Shown here piece by piece: positions 1 through 12,042 of a stretch of DNA of 64,000 nucleotides (positions are counted from its first letter, which is position 1; each line of letters starts with the position of its first letter). The DNA is taken from positions 62,001-126,000 of the forward strand of contig JAJDUK010000105.1 in the NCBI GenBank assembly GCA_022826665.1, read 5' to 3'. The stretch is from Alphaproteobacteria bacterium. Lineage in GTDB: Bacteria > Pseudomonadota > Alphaproteobacteria > UBA828. A program made the translations under genes and the position numbers. The notes beneath the pieces were generated by a model. That model saw only the letters and a list, made by a program, of their open reading frames with translations. It did no database searches and had not been told where the DNA came from.

Positions 1-845
1 TGACGCCCGCGCTCTCGTCCGTCGGCGCGCTCGCGCGGGCTGCCGACTACGACCGCTACCTCTCTGCCGTGTTCGCACCCGCCAGCCGGCGCGAGGCACT
101 GTTCGCGCTGATCGCCTTCAACCACGAGATTGCGCGCATCCCCGAGGCGGTGAGCGAGCCCATGCTGGGCCGCATCCGGCTGCAATGGTGGCGCGAGGTG
201 CTCGACGCAGCCTATGCGGGCGAGCCCACCCGGCGCCACGAGGTGGCGGTTCCGCTGGCAGACGCGATCCGTGCGTGCGGTCTCGACCGCGCCCCGTTCG
301 ACGCGTTGCTGGAGGCGCGGGAGGCCGACCTGGAAGAAGGCGGTGCGGCCGATCTTGCGGCGCTGGAGCGCTACGCCGCGGGCACGGGGGGAGCGCTGAC
401 GGAACTCATGGTGCGGACCACGGGTGCGGATTCCGGCCCGGCGCTGGAGGCCGGGAGGCAGGTCGGCACCGCCTGGGCGCTGATCGGCACCCTCCGCGCC
501 GCGCCCCACGCGGCCGCGCAAGGCCGGGTCACACTGCCGGCCGACCTGCTCGCCGGCGCTGGGATCACGGCCGAGGATGTGCGGGCGGGCCGGGGGTTCG
601 AGCGCTTCGCCGCCGTCGCCGAGCCGGTGGCCGGCCGCGCCGCCGATCTGCTCACTGCGGCACGGCAGGCCCGGAGCGCTGTGCCCCGGCAGGGCCGCGG
701 CGTTCTGCTGATCGCCCGCCTCGCCGATCTCTATCGTGCGCGTCTGCGCCGCGCCGCATGGGACCCGCGCGATCCCCGTATCTCCGTCGGTCCGCTCCGC
801 AAGCAAGCGGCGATGCTGGCGGGCGCGCTGTCGGGCCGTTACTGA
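1..845 (+). CDS. squalene/phytoene synthase family protein (5' end cut by window)
   Basis: The reading frame is open from base 3, and the first two bases (tg) could be the end of an ATG starting just outside the window, so the protein is about 281 residues. The all-alpha trans-isoprenyl synthase fold is indicated by LFALIAFNHEIARI, the LQWWREVL helix and YAAGTGGALTELM. Active squalene/phytoene synthases carry an Asp-rich DxxxD at the first of these; here it reads NHEIARI, without that pattern. This resembles the NDUFAF6-like branch, whose members act in respiratory complex I assembly rather than terpene synthesis. That role is an inference. An internal GTG at 69 is less likely as start, because homologous residues lie upstream of it. 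It converges on trmFO. Confidence 0.75.
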   Translation, partial: TPALSSVGALARAADYDRYLSAVFAPASRREALFALIAFNHEIARIPEAVSEPMLGRIRLQWWREVLDAAYAGEPTRRHEVAVPLADAIRACGLDRAPFDALLEAREADLEEGGAADLAALERYAAGTGGALTELMVRTTGADSGPALEAGRQVGTAWALIGTLRAAPHAAAQGRVTLPADLLAGAGITAEDVRAGRGFERFAAVAEPVAGRAADLLTAARQARSAVPRQGRGVLLIARLADLYRARLRRAAWDPRDPRISVGPLRKQAAMLAGALSGRY

Positions 846-854
846 CGCCTTTGC

Positions 855-2210
855 TCAGGCTGCCGCGGCGCGGCCCTCGCCCAGCCAGCGGCCGAGACCA
901 GCCCGTGCGCGCTCCACCATCGCGGCCTTGCGTGCGCGCTTGGGCACGCGGCCCGCGAGCGGCGGGAACAGGCCGAAGTTGACGTTCATCGGCTGGAAGG
1001 TCCCGCTCGCGCCCAGGTGTCCGCCGGTGATGTGGCTCAGCAGCGCACCGAACGCAGTGGTCGGCGGCGGGGGCGGGGCGGTGACGCCCGCAACCTCCGC
1101 CGCGGCGAAGCGCCCGGCGAGCAGGCCGATAGCCGCGCTCTCGACATACCCCTCGACGCCGGTGATCTGGCCCGCGAAGCGCACGTGCGGCGCGCGGCGC
1201 AGGCGAAGCTCAGCATCCAGCAGGACCGGGCTGTTGATGAAGGTGTTCCGGTGAATGCCACCGAGGCGGGCGAAGCCGGCCTGCTCCAGCCCCGGAATCA
1301 GGCGGAACACCCGCTTCTGCGCGCCGTGCGTGAGCTTGGTCTGGAAGCCCACCATGTTGAAGAGGGTGCCGAGCGCGTTGTCCTGGCGGAGCTGCACCAC
1401 CGCATGAGGGCGGGCGCCGGTGGCGGGGTCGGTGAGGCCCACGGGCTTCATGGGGCCGAAGCGGAGCGTGTCGCGCCCGCGCGCGGCCATCACCTCGATG
1501 GGCAGGCAGCCCTCGAAGTAGGGCGTGTCGCGCTCCCAGTCCCGGAAGGGGATCGTGTCGGCGGCGAGCAGGGCGTCGATGAAGGCCTCGTAGCGCTCGC
1601 GGTCCAGCGGGCAGTTGATGTAGGCGGCGCGGTCGCCGCCGGGCCCGGCCTTGTCGTAGCGGGACTGGAACCAGGCCCGGTCGAAGTCGATGCTCTCGCG
1701 GTGGACGATGGGCGCGAGCGCGTCGAAGAAGGCGAGGTGCTCTTCGCCGGTGGCGTCCAGGATCGCCTGGCTGAGCCCCGGCGCGGTGAGGGGGCCGGTG
1801 GCGACGATGGCCGGGCCTTCCGCCGCATCCGGCAGGCCGGGGGCCTCCGCGCGGCAAACCCGGATGGCGGGCTCGTCCTCGATCGCCCGCTGCACCGCAT
1901 CGGCGAAGCCCGTGCGATCCACCGCCAGCGCCTGGCCGGCCGGCACCTTGTGGCGGTCGGCGGCGGCCATGACCAGCGAGTCCGCGCGCCGCATCTCCTC
2001 GTGCAGGAGGCCCACGGCGTTGCGTTCGGCATCGTCGGAGCGGAAGGAGTTGGAGCAGACCAGCTCCGCGAGCCGGTCGGTGACGTGCGCCTCGGTGGCG
2101 CGCACCGGGCGCATCTCCCAGAGCTCGACCGCCACACCCCGGCGCGCGATCTGCCACGCCGCCTCGCAGCCGGCGAGGCCGCCGCCGACGATGCGGATTC
2201 GCTGGTCCAC
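855..2210 (-). CDS. trmFO: methylenetetrahydrofolate--tRNA-(uracil-5-)-methyltransferase
   Basis: TrmFO makes 5-methyluridine at position 54 of tRNA, using methylenetetrahydrofolate as carbon donor and FAD/NAD(P)H as reductant. The 451-residue length fits the family. The N-terminal FAD-binding motif [16 protein letters not shown] is intact, followed by the family-typical [12 protein letters not shown] and the C-terminal HITGGHLG...[12 protein letters not shown] region. It faces the squalene-synthase-like gene end to end and lies about 30 bases downstream of the uvrA stop on the same strand, so it may be co-transcribed with uvrA. Nothing looks degraded. Confidence 0.96.
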   Translation of the reverse strand: MDQRIRIVGGGLAGCEAAWQIARRGVAVELWEMRPVRATEAHVTDRLAELVCSNSFRSDDAERNAVGLLHEEMRRADSLVMAAADRHKVPAGQALAVDRTGFADAVQRAIEDEPAIRVCRAEAPGLPDAAEGPAIVATGPLTAPGLSQAILDATGEEHLAFFDALAPIVHRESIDFDRAWFQSRYDKAGPGGDRAAYINCPLDRERYEAFIDALLAADTIPFRDWERDTPYFEGCLPIEVMAARGRDTLRFGPMKPVGLTDPATGARPHAVVQLRQDNALGTLFNMVGFQTKLTHGAQKRVFRLIPGLEQAGFARLGGIHRNTFINSPVLLDAELRLRRAPHVRFAGQITGVEGYVESAAIGLLAGRFAAAEVAGVTAPPPPPTTAFGALLSHITGGHLGASGTFQPMNVNFGLFPPLAGRVPKRARKAAMVERARAGLGRWLGEGRAAAA

Positions 2211-2240
2211 CCTTGTGTGCTCCGCGTTCCGGCGCCGGGC

Positions 2241-5132
2241 TCAGGCCACCTTGCGCCGGGTGCGCCGGGGGCGGCGCGCTCCGTGATGCGCCTGGCGGGC
2301 CAGCGCGGGGCCGAGGGCGCGGCGCAGGAACTGCCCGGTGTAGCTCTCGTCCACCGCTGCGACCTCGTCGGGCGTGCCGGCCGCGACCACGCGCCCGCCG
2401 CCGTCGCCGCCCTCGGGCCCGAGATCGACGATCCAGTCGGCGGTCTTGATCACCTCGAGGTTGTGCTCGATCACCACCACGGTGTTGCCGCTCTCCACCA
2501 GCGCGTGCAGCACCTCCAGCAGCTTGCGCACGTCGTGGAAGTGGAGGCCCGTTGTGGGCTCGTCAAGGATGTAAAGGGTGCGCCCTGTGGCGCGTCGCGA
2601 CAACTCCTTGGCGAGCTTGACCCGCTGCGCCTCCCCGCCCGAGAGCGTAGTCGCCTGCTGGCCCACCTGGATGTAGCCGAGGCCGACGCGCTGCAGGGTT
2701 TCGAGCTTGTTGCGGATCGCGGGCACCGCCTTGAAGAAGGCCGCAGCGTCGTCCACCGTCATCGCCAGCACGTCCGCGATGGACTGATTGCGGTACAGGA
2801 TCTCCAGGGTCTCGCGGTTGTAGCGCCGGCCCTTGCACTCCTCGCACTGGACGTAGATGTCCGGCAGGAAGTGCATCTCGATCTTGATCAGGCCGTCGCC
2901 CTGGCAGGCCTCGCAGCGCCCGCCCTTGACGTTGAAGGAGAAGCGCCCCGGCTTGTAGCCGCGCGCCTTGGCCTCCGGCAGCCCGGCGTACCATTCGCGT
3001 ATCGGGCCGAAGGCGCCGGTGTAGGTGGCCGGGTTCGAGCGCGGCGTGCGGCCGATGGGCGACTGGTCGATGTCCACCACCTTGTCGAGGAACTCGAGCC
3101 CGTCGACGCCGTCGTGGGCACCGGGCTGGACACGGGCTGCGAACATGCGTCGTGCGGCGGCGCGGTAGAGCGTGTCGACCACCAGCGTGGACTTGCCGCT
3201 GCCCGAGACGCCGGTGACGCAGGTGAAGGTGCCGAGGCGGAAGCTGACGTCGATGGATGCGAGGTTGTTCGCCCGCGCGCCCCGCACCGTGACCCGCTGC
3301 CCCTCCTTGCCGGGCCGCGTGGCCTCCGGCACCGGGATCGCCTCCTCCCCACTTAGGTACTGACCGGTCAGGCTCTCCCGGCTCGCGATGATGGCGGGGG
3401 GCTCGCCTTCGGCCACGATCTCTCCGCCGTGGACTCCGGCGCCAGGCCCCATGTCCACGACATAGTCGGCGCTGCGGATCGCGTCCTCATCGTGCTCGAC
3501 CACGAGCACGGTGTTGCCGAGGTCGCGCAGGTTGCGCAGCGTGCCGAGCAGGCGCGCGTTGTCGCGCTGGTGCAGGCCGATGGAGGGCTCGTCGAGCACG
3601 TAGAGCACGCCGGTGAGCCCCGAGCCGATCTGCGAGGCGAGGCGGATGCGCTGGCTCTCGCCGCCGGAGAGCGTGCCGGCGGTGCGCGAGAGCGTGAGGT
3701 ATTCGAGGCCGACGTCCACCAGGAACTGCAGGCGCTCGTTGATCTCCTTCAGGATGCGCCGGGCGATCTCGCGCTGCTTTGGAGTCAGGCTGTCGTCGAG
3801 AGCCGCGAACCAGCGCGCGGCTTCGGCGATCGAGAATTGCGTGACGTCGCCGATGTGCAGGTTGCCCACCCTGACGCACAGCGCCTCCGGCTTCAGCCGA
3901 TGGCCGCTGCAGCTCTCGCACGCGGCGGTGCTCTGGAACTTGCCGAGCTCGTCGCGCAGCCAGGCGCTGTCGGATTCGCGCCAGCGCCGGTCCAGGTTGG
4001 GCACCACGCCCTCGAAGGGCTTGGTGGTGCTGTACTGCCGGATGCCGTCGTCGTAAGTGAAGGTGATCCGCTCCTTGCCGGAGCCGTGGACGATCGTCTG
4101 CCGCACCTTCACGGGCAGATCGCTCCAGGGCGCGGTCATGCGCGCGCCGTAGTGCTCGGCGATGCATTCCAGGGTCTGCCGGTAGTAGGGCGAGGACGAC
4201 CCCGCCCAGGGGGCGACGGCACCCTGGGCCAGGCTGAGGCGCTGGTCCGGCACCACGAGCTCGGCGTCGAAATAGAGCCGGATGCCGAGGCCGTCGCAGC
4301 TCGGGCAGGCGCCGAAGGGGTTGTTGAAGGAGAAGAGGCGGGGCTCGATCTCCTCGATGGTGAAGCCCGAGACCGGGCAGGCGAACTTGGCCGAGAAGGT
4401 CGTCCGCTCGCCGGTGTCAGCATCCTCGGCGACCACCAGCCCGTCGGTGAGCCCGAGCCCGGTCTCCACGCTGTCGGCGAGGCGGGTGCCGAGCGTCGGC
4501 GAGACCACGACGCGGTCCACCACCACCTCGATGTCGTGCTTGCGCTTCTTGTCCAGCGCCGGTGCTGCGTCGATGTCGTAAGTTTCGCCGTCGATCTTGA
4601 CCCTGGTGAAGCCGCGCTTGAGCAGCTCGGCAAGGTCCTTCCGGTACTCGCCCTTGCGGCCGCGGATCACCGGCGCGAGCAGGTAGAGCCGGGTGCCCTC
4701 GGGCATCGCCAGGATGCGGTCCACCATCTGGCTCACGGTCTGGCTCTCGATGGGGAGGCCGGTCGCGGGTGAATACGGCACGCCAATTCGTGCGAAGAGC
4801 AGGCGCAGGTAGTCGTGGATTTCGGTCACCGTGCCCACGGTGGAGCGCGGGTTGCGCGACGTGGTCTTCTGCTCGATAGAGATCGCCGGCGAGAGCCCGT
4901 CGATGGATTCCACGTCTGGCTTCTGCATCAGCTCCAGGAACTGGCGCGCGTAGGCCGAGAGGCTCTCGACGTAGCGCCGTTGGCCCTCAGCATAGATCGT
5001 GTCGAAGGCGAGCGAGGACTTGCCCGAGCCCGACAGCCCGGTGACGACGATCAGGCGGTCGCGGGGCAGGTCGACGTCGACGCCCTTCAGATTGTGCTCA
5101 CGGGCGCCGCGAACGCTGATGGTCTTGGCCAT
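2241..5132 (-). CDS. uvrA: excinuclease ABC subunit A
   Basis: UvrA is the damage-recognition ATPase of nucleotide excision repair. I place the start at the ATG of [17 protein letters not shown] (5132), giving 963 residues; the frame stays open further upstream, but those residues do not resemble UvrA. Two ABC ATPase units are visible, with Walker [10 protein letters not shown] and GVSGSGKST and signature LSGGE motifs. The C-terminal zinc finger is intact (CEACQGDG...CEECKGRRY). In the first finger the usual CPxC reads CPVS, so one ligand is missing, while CPSCDG remains. The C-terminus ends in an Arg/Lys-rich tail. It is divergent from ssb, with 169 bases between the two starts. I found no convincing GTTC-N7-GTTC LexA box. 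Confidence 0.96.
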   Translation of the reverse strand: MAKTISVRGAREHNLKGVDVDLPRDRLIVVTGLSGSGKSSLAFDTIYAEGQRRYVESLSAYARQFLELMQKPDVESIDGLSPAISIEQKTTSRNPRSTVGTVTEIHDYLRLLFARIGVPYSPATGLPIESQTVSQMVDRILAMPEGTRLYLLAPVIRGRKGEYRKDLAELLKRGFTRVKIDGETYDIDAAPALDKKRKHDIEVVVDRVVVSPTLGTRLADSVETGLGLTDGLVVAEDADTGERTTFSAKFACPVSGFTIEEIEPRLFSFNNPFGACPSCDGLGIRLYFDAELVVPDQRLSLAQGAVAPWAGSSSPYYRQTLECIAEHYGARMTAPWSDLPVKVRQTIVHGSGKERITFTYDDGIRQYSTTKPFEGVVPNLDRRWRESDSAWLRDELGKFQSTAACESCSGHRLKPEALCVRVGNLHIGDVTQFSIAEAARWFAALDDSLTPKQREIARRILKEINERLQFLVDVGLEYLTLSRTAGTLSGGESQRIRLASQIGSGLTGVLYVLDEPSIGLHQRDNARLLGTLRNLRDLGNTVLVVEHDEDAIRSADYVVDMGPGAGVHGGEIVAEGEPPAIIASRESLTGQYLSGEEAIPVPEATRPGKEGQRVTVRGARANNLASIDVSFRLGTFTCVTGVSGSGKSTLVVDTLYRAAARRMFAARVQPGAHDGVDGLEFLDKVVDIDQSPIGRTPRSNPATYTGAFGPIREWYAGLPEAKARGYKPGRFSFNVKGGRCEACQGDGLIKIEMHFLPDIYVQCEECKGRRYNRETLEILYRNQSIADVLAMTVDDAAAFFKAVPAIRNKLETLQRVGLGYIQVGQQATTLSGGEAQRVKLAKELSRRATGRTLYILDEPTTGLHFHDVRKLLEVLHALVESGNTVVVIEHNLEVIKTADWIVDLGPEGGDGGGRVVAAGTPDEVAAVDESYTGQFLRRALGPALARQAHHGARRPRRTRRKVA

Positions 5133-5205
5133 GGGCGCGGACGAAACGGTTCGGGGATCGACTCTGGAATATAGGAGCTTCGCCCGGCGAAGGCGAGAGC
5201 CGCCG

Positions 5206-5224
5206 GTATGCGTAGTCGGCATAC
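5206..5224. promoter_or_regulatory. inverted repeat in the uvrA-ssb divergent region
   Basis: GTATGC at 5206-5211 is mirrored by GCATAC at 5219-5224 with seven bases between. It lies in the intergenic region between the divergent uvrA and ssb genes, so it could be an operator for either. Only the symmetry is visible; no regulator can be named. Confidence 0.3.
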
Positions 5225-5241
5225 GGGGGCCGGTTTGAGGC

Positions 5242-5277
5242 GGCTCCGGCAATGGGCTAAGACTGGCGGCCGGAGCC
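5242..5277 (+). promoter_or_regulatory. 9-bp perfect inverted repeat in the ssb leader
   Basis: GGCTCCGGC (5242-5250) and GCCGGAGCC (5269-5277) form perfect nine-base arms around an 18-base loop. The structure ends about 12 bases before the strong ribosome binding site gaggagg of ssb. It could be an RNA hairpin controlling ssb translation or a DNA operator. No T-run follows, so it is not an ordinary terminator. Confidence 0.35.
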
Positions 5278-5301
5278 TGTTAGCACAGAGGAGGTTGAGT
5301 T

Positions 5302-5766
5302 ATGGCGGGGAGCGTCAACAAGGTCATTCTGGTCGGCAACCTGGGACGCGACCCGGAAACCCGTCAGACCCAAGACGGCAGGCCCATCGTCAACTTTACG
5401 CTCGCCACCAACGAAACCTGGAAGGACCGCCAGACCGGCGAGCGCCGCGAGCGTGTCGAGTGGCATCGCGTCGTCATCTTCAACGAGCACCTCGCCGACA
5501 TTGCCCAGCGCTACCTGCACAAGGGCTCCAAGGTCTATCTCGAAGGCCAGCTGCAGACCCGCAAGTGGACCGATCAGTCGGGGCAGGAGCGCTACACCAC
5601 CGAAGTGGTGCTGGGCCGCTTCCGGGGCGAGCTCACGATGCTGGACAGCCGCGCCGATAGCGGCGGCGGCGGTCGCGACTACGGCGGCGAGCCGGCCGGC
5701 GCCCCAGCCACGGCCCGCGACAGCGGCCCATCATCCACCGACCTGGATGACGATATTCCGTTCTAA
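5302..5766 (+). CDS. ssb: single-stranded DNA-binding protein
   Basis: SSB coats single-stranded DNA in replication, repair and recombination. The 154-residue protein has an N-terminal OB fold ([49 protein letters not shown]) over roughly residues 1-112. A Gly-rich disordered linker follows, then the acidic tip DLDDDIPF that docks partner proteins. A strong gaggagg sits just before the ATG. It is divergent from uvrA and followed by gyrA on the same strand, a common alphaproteobacterial arrangement. Confidence 0.97.
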   Translation: MAGSVNKVILVGNLGRDPETRQTQDGRPIVNFTLATNETWKDRQTGERRERVEWHRVVIFNEHLADIAQRYLHKGSKVYLEGQLQTRKWTDQSGQERYTTEVVLGRFRGELTMLDSRADSGGGGRDYGGEPAGAPATARDSGPSSTDLDDDIPF

Positions 5767-5889
5767 TTGCATGAAGAATCCCGCCCGCCGACGTTGTGAA
5801 TCAAGGGTGTTTCCTGTAGCCTGCGAGGCATGAGGATCGAGTCGCGACGCGCGGCCTAATTCCTTGTCCCTCAATAATCTTTTCGGTCA

Positions 5890-8596
<2,707 letters not shown>

Positions 8597-8604
<8 letters not shown>

Positions 8605-9103
8605 GCGGGTCGGCCTCTATCCCGGAACCTTCGACCCGATCACCACGGGCCATCAGGACATCATCAGGCGCGCGCTCCGGGTGGTCGACAGGCTGGTGGT
8701 GGCGGTCGCCGTCAACGCGGGCAAGAACCCGCTGTTCGACGTGGACGAGCGGGTTGGGCTCACCGCGCAGGACCTCGCAGCGCTCGGGCTCAAGCCGCCG
8801 CAGCTGGAAGTGCGCAGCTTCGACAGCCTGCTTATGCATTTCGTCCACGAGGTGAACGCCACGGTGATCGTGCGCGGGCTCCGGGCCGTTTCCGACTTCG
8901 AGTACGAGTTCCAGATGGCGGGCATGAACGCCCGGCTCGACCAGGGTGTCGAGACCGTGTTCCTGATGGCCTCGGAGCGACACCACTTCATCTCCTCGAA
9001 GCTGGTCAAGGAGATCGCCTCCCTCGGCGGCGACGTGTCGAGCTTCGTCTCGCCGCTCATCGCCCAACGTCTCGCCGAGCGGTTCGGGACGCCGCCTCCC
9101 TGA
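8597..9103 (+). CDS. coaD: phosphopantetheine adenylyltransferase
   Basis: CoaD transfers AMP from ATP to 4'-phosphopantetheine, the penultimate step of coenzyme A synthesis. The 168-residue protein begins with the nucleotidyltransferase motif [12 protein letters not shown] and contains [20 protein letters not shown], both typical of the family, with [15 protein letters not shown] near the C-terminus. Its start lies inside the gyrA 3' end (8-base overlap), so the two are translationally linked. The product also supplies the CoA needed by the phosphopantetheinyl transferase and PKS elsewhere in the window, though that link is only metabolic. Confidence 0.97.
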
Positions 9104-9127
9104 GGCCGGCGGCGCCGGCGGCCATCG

Positions 9128-10156
9128 GTGCGGGTCGACGTCTTCGATTTCGACCTTCCGCGCGAGGCGATCGCGACGCGCCCCGCGCGTCCGCGCGATT
9201 CCGCCCGCCTTCTGGACCTGACCGCCGGCCTCGCTCACCGCAGCATCGCAGACCTCCCGGCCCTGCTGCGGCCGGGCGACATGATGGTCTTCAACGACAC
9301 GCGGGTGATCCCGGCGCGCCTTGCGGGCATGAGGGGCGAGGCGCGGGTCGAGCTCACCCTGCACCGGCGCTTGGGCGACGACCGCTGGTTGGCGTTCGCC
9401 AAGCCCGCGCGGCGGCTCCGGCCGGGCGACACGGTGCGCTTCGCTGAAGAGTTCTCGGCTGCGGTCGAAGCGCGGGACGGACCAGAGGTGAGCTTGGTCT
9501 TCGACCGAGGCGGGGCGGCGCTTGCCGAGACGCTGCAACGCCACGGCGCCATGCCGCTGCCGCCCTATCTCCGCCGCCCCGCAGACGTGCGCGACCGCGA
9601 TGACTACCAGACCGTGTTCGCGCGGTGCGAGGGCGCCGTCGCCGCGCCGACGGCGGGCCTGCATTTCACCGAGCGCCTGCTGCAGGCCATCGATGCGCGC
9701 GGCATCGCGAGGCGTTTCGTCACCCTTCACGTCGGTGCCGGCACGTTTCTACCGGTCTCGGTCGAGGACACCGCCGATCACCTGCTGCACAGCGAGGCCT
9801 GCGTGCTCACGCCCGACACGGCCGCCGCCATCAACCGCTGCCGCGCGGCTGGCGGGCGCATCGTCGCGGTGGGCACCACCGTCGTGCGACTGTTGGAGAG
9901 CGCGGCCCAGCCCAACGGCACCGTCGAGGCGTTCACCGGCGAAGTCGACCTCTTCATCGAGCCGGGCTATCGCTTCAAGGTCGTCGACCTGATGCTGACC
10001 AACTTCCACTTGCCGCGCTCCACTCTCTTCATGCTGGTCTGCGCCTTCGCCGGCACCGAGCGAATGACGGCAGCCTACGCGGAGGCGCTCGCGGCGGGGT
10101 ATCGCTTTTACTCCTACGGCGACGCCTGCCTGCTCACGCGCGGGGAGACAGCGTGA
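9128..10156 (+). CDS. queA: S-adenosylmethionine:tRNA ribosyltransferase-isomerase
   Basis: QueA transfers and isomerises the ribosyl group of SAM onto preQ1-modified tRNA, forming epoxyqueuosine. The start is GTG at 9128 ([20 protein letters not shown]). Family motifs include [33 protein letters not shown] and [19 protein letters not shown]. At 342 residues it is full length. It follows coaD by 24 bases and its TGA overlaps the GTG of tgt, so the queuosine genes form one transcription unit. A peptidyl-prolyl isomerase gene often found between coaD and queA in this class is absent here. Confidence 0.96.
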   Translation: MRVDVFDFDLPREAIATRPARPRDSARLLDLTAGLAHRSIADLPALLRPGDMMVFNDTRVIPARLAGMRGEARVELTLHRRLGDDRWLAFAKPARRLRPGDTVRFAEEFSAAVEARDGPEVSLVFDRGGAALAETLQRHGAMPLPPYLRRPADVRDRDDYQTVFARCEGAVAAPTAGLHFTERLLQAIDARGIARRFVTLHVGAGTFLPVSVEDTADHLLHSEACVLTPDTAAAINRCRAAGGRIVAVGTTVVRLLESAAQPNGTVEAFTGEVDLFIEPGYRFKVVDLMLTNFHLPRSTLFMLVCAFAGTERMTAAYAEALAAGYRFYSYGDACLLTRGETA

Positions 10157-11271
10157 GCCTCGGCTTCACCGTCGAGGCGACCGACGGCCGTGCCCGGCTC
10201 GGCCGGCTGGAGACGGCACACGGGCCCGTACACACGCCTGCCTTCATGCCGGTGGGGACCCAGGCGGCGGTCAAGGGGCTCACGGTCGATACGGTGCGTG
10301 CGAGCGGGGCCGAGATCGTTCTCGGCAACACCTATCACCTGATGATCCGCCCCGGCGCAGAGCGTATCGCCCGCCTTGGCGGCCTGCACGAATTCATGAA
10401 CTGGCCGGGGCCCATCCTTACTGATTCGGGCGGCTTCCAGGTGATGTCGCTCGCCCAGCTCCGCACCGTGCAGGAGGACGGCGTGGTGTTCCGCGCACAC
10501 ACCGACGGCTCCCGCCATCATCTGACTCCGGCGGGCGCCGTGAAAATACAGCACGCTCTGGACAGCGATATCACCATGGTGCTGGACGAGTGCACGCCCT
10601 ATCCGGCGAGCGAGGACGAAGCTGCTGAGTCGATGCGCCGCTCCATGCGCTGGGCCGCGCGCTGCAAGGAGGCGTTCGTGCAGAGGCCAGGCTACGGGCT
10701 CTTCGGCATCGTGCAGGGCAGCGTCTTCCCGGCACTGCGGACGGAATCGGCGGCGGCGCTGACGGAGATCGGCTTCGACGGCTACGCCGTGGGCGGGCTC
10801 GCGGTGGGCGAAGGGCAGGCCCAAATGCTGGCGGTGCTCGACGGGCTCGAGGGCGCGTTGCCGGCGGAGCGGCCGCGCTACCTGATGGGAGTGGGCACGC
10901 CGGATGACATCGTGAAGGCGGTCTGCCGCGGGATCGATATGTTCGACTGCGTGCTGCCCACCCGCTCGGGTCGTACCGCGCGCGCCTACACCGCGAGCGG
11001 CACCCTCAACATGCGGAACGCCCGCCACGCCGAGGACTCGTCGCCGGTCGATGCCGCTTGCGACTGCCCGACTTGCGCGGATTACAGCCGGGCCTACGTC
11101 CACCACCTGTTCCGCACCGGCGAAATGCTCGGCCCCATCCTGCTGAGCCAGCACAACCTCTACGTCTATCAGCGGCTGATGGCCGACCTGCGCGCCGCGA
11201 TCGGTGAGGGTCGCCTCGATGTCTTCGCAGCGGCGCAGGGAGGAGACGGGGACGCCGAGGGAGACGACTGA
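10153..11271 (+). CDS. tgt: queuine tRNA-ribosyltransferase
   Basis: Tgt exchanges guanine-34 of the anticodon for preQ1 in tRNAs with GUN anticodons. I chose the GTG at 10153, which overlaps the queA stop in a GTGA and gives the family-typical start [18 protein letters not shown]; the frame is open upstream, but only as antisense-like sequence. The protein is 372 residues. The nucleophile aspartate is in [12 protein letters not shown] and the second conserved aspartate region is [14 protein letters not shown]. The zinc site is [16 protein letters not shown]. It is the last gene of the ssb-to-tgt run and converges on the enoyl-CoA hydratase 9 bases away. Confidence 0.97.
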   Translation: MSLGFTVEATDGRARLGRLETAHGPVHTPAFMPVGTQAAVKGLTVDTVRASGAEIVLGNTYHLMIRPGAERIARLGGLHEFMNWPGPILTDSGGFQVMSLAQLRTVQEDGVVFRAHTDGSRHHLTPAGAVKIQHALDSDITMVLDECTPYPASEDEAAESMRRSMRWAARCKEAFVQRPGYGLFGIVQGSVFPALRTESAAALTEIGFDGYAVGGLAVGEGQAQMLAVLDGLEGALPAERPRYLMGVGTPDDIVKAVCRGIDMFDCVLPTRSGRTARAYTASGTLNMRNARHAEDSSPVDAACDCPTCADYSRAYVHHLFRTGEMLGPILLSQHNLYVYQRLMADLRAAIGEGRLDVFAAAQGGDGDAEGDD

Positions 11272-11280
11272 CCGGAGAGG

Positions 11281-12042
11281 TCAGTCGCCGAAGCTCTTGA
11301 CTCGCTCGGCGGTCTCGGGGTCGAGGAAGCGCCGCACGGTCGCCTCGGTCTCCAGCGCCAACGCGCCCTCGATATCGAAGCCGCCCGCCCGGTTGAGTAC
11401 CCGCTTGAGCTCGCACACCGCTCCTTGAGGCAGGGCGGCGATGCGCGCGGCCGTCTCGTGCGCCGTCTCGAACACCTGATCGTCCGGCACCACGCGCCAG
11501 GCGAGGCCCATCTCGTGCGCTTCCGCGGCGCTGAAGGTTTCGCCGAGCAGCAGCAGTTCGCGGGTCTTCGCCAGCCCCACGATGCGCGGCAGGATCGCCG
11601 TCACGCCGCCGGTCGGGAACATGCCCCACTTGATCTCGGGGAAGAAACATTTGGTGCCTTCGCCGAAGACGGCGAGATCGCAGTTGATCGCCCATTCCAG
11701 CCCGCCGCCCACCGCCCAGCCATGAATGGCGCCGACCACCACCTTGTCGCCCAGAACCAAGCGGCGCGAAACCGCCTGGATCGCCTCGATGAAGGCCCGC
11801 GTCTCCGCCTCGCCGGCGGTCTGGTTCTCGATGTCCTTGAGGTCATCGCCGGAGCAGAAGGCACGCCCTGCGCCGCGCAGGACCAGCGCGCCCACCCCAT
11901 CGTCGGCAAGCACGTCGTCCAGTGCCGCGCAGAGATCGGTGAGCAGCGTGGCGTTGAGCGCGTTGAGCCGCTCCGGCCGGTTGAGCGTGAGTGTGGCGAC
12001 GCCCGCCGTCACGCCGGTGAGGACGGTACCCGCCATCTTCAA
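11281..12042 (-). CDS. enoyl-CoA hydratase/isomerase family protein
   Basis: This crotonase-fold protein of 253 residues should act on an acyl-CoA thioester. The oxyanion-hole region GRAFCSGDDLKDI and the IHGWAVGGGLEWA segment are clear. Both catalytic glutamates of true hydratases appear aligned, one in GGGLEWA and one in FFPEIKWG, so hydratase activity is plausible. Its ATG overlaps the stop of the CoA ligase upstream (4-base overlap), so the two are one operon. The pair probably activates and then processes a carboxylic acid; the substrate cannot be read from sequence. Confidence 0.9.
   Translation of the reverse strand: MKMAGTVLTGVTAGVATLTLNRPERLNALNATLLTDLCAALDDVLADDGVGALVLRGAGRAFCSGDDLKDIENQTAGEAETRAFIEAIQAVSRRLVLGDKVVVGAIHGWAVGGGLEWAINCDLAVFGEGTKCFFPEIKWGMFPTGGVTAILPRIVGLAKTRELLLLGETFSAAEAHEMGLAWRVVPDDQVFETAHETAARIAALPQGAVCELKRVLNRAGGFDIEGALALETEATVRRFLDPETAERVKSFGD

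Noticed and set aside
1017-3356. Long open frame antisense to trmFO and uvrA; similar ones at 6052-8295 (minus), 15759-17945 (plus) and 59166-61103 (plus)
   Set aside because: They mirror well-identified genes, have no recognisable domains and arise from the high GC content and codon bias of the true genes.
5133-5301. SOS box between uvrA and ssb
   Set aside because: A single GTTC occurs near 5149, but the second half seven bases later reads GACT, so the alphaproteobacterial LexA pattern is not met.
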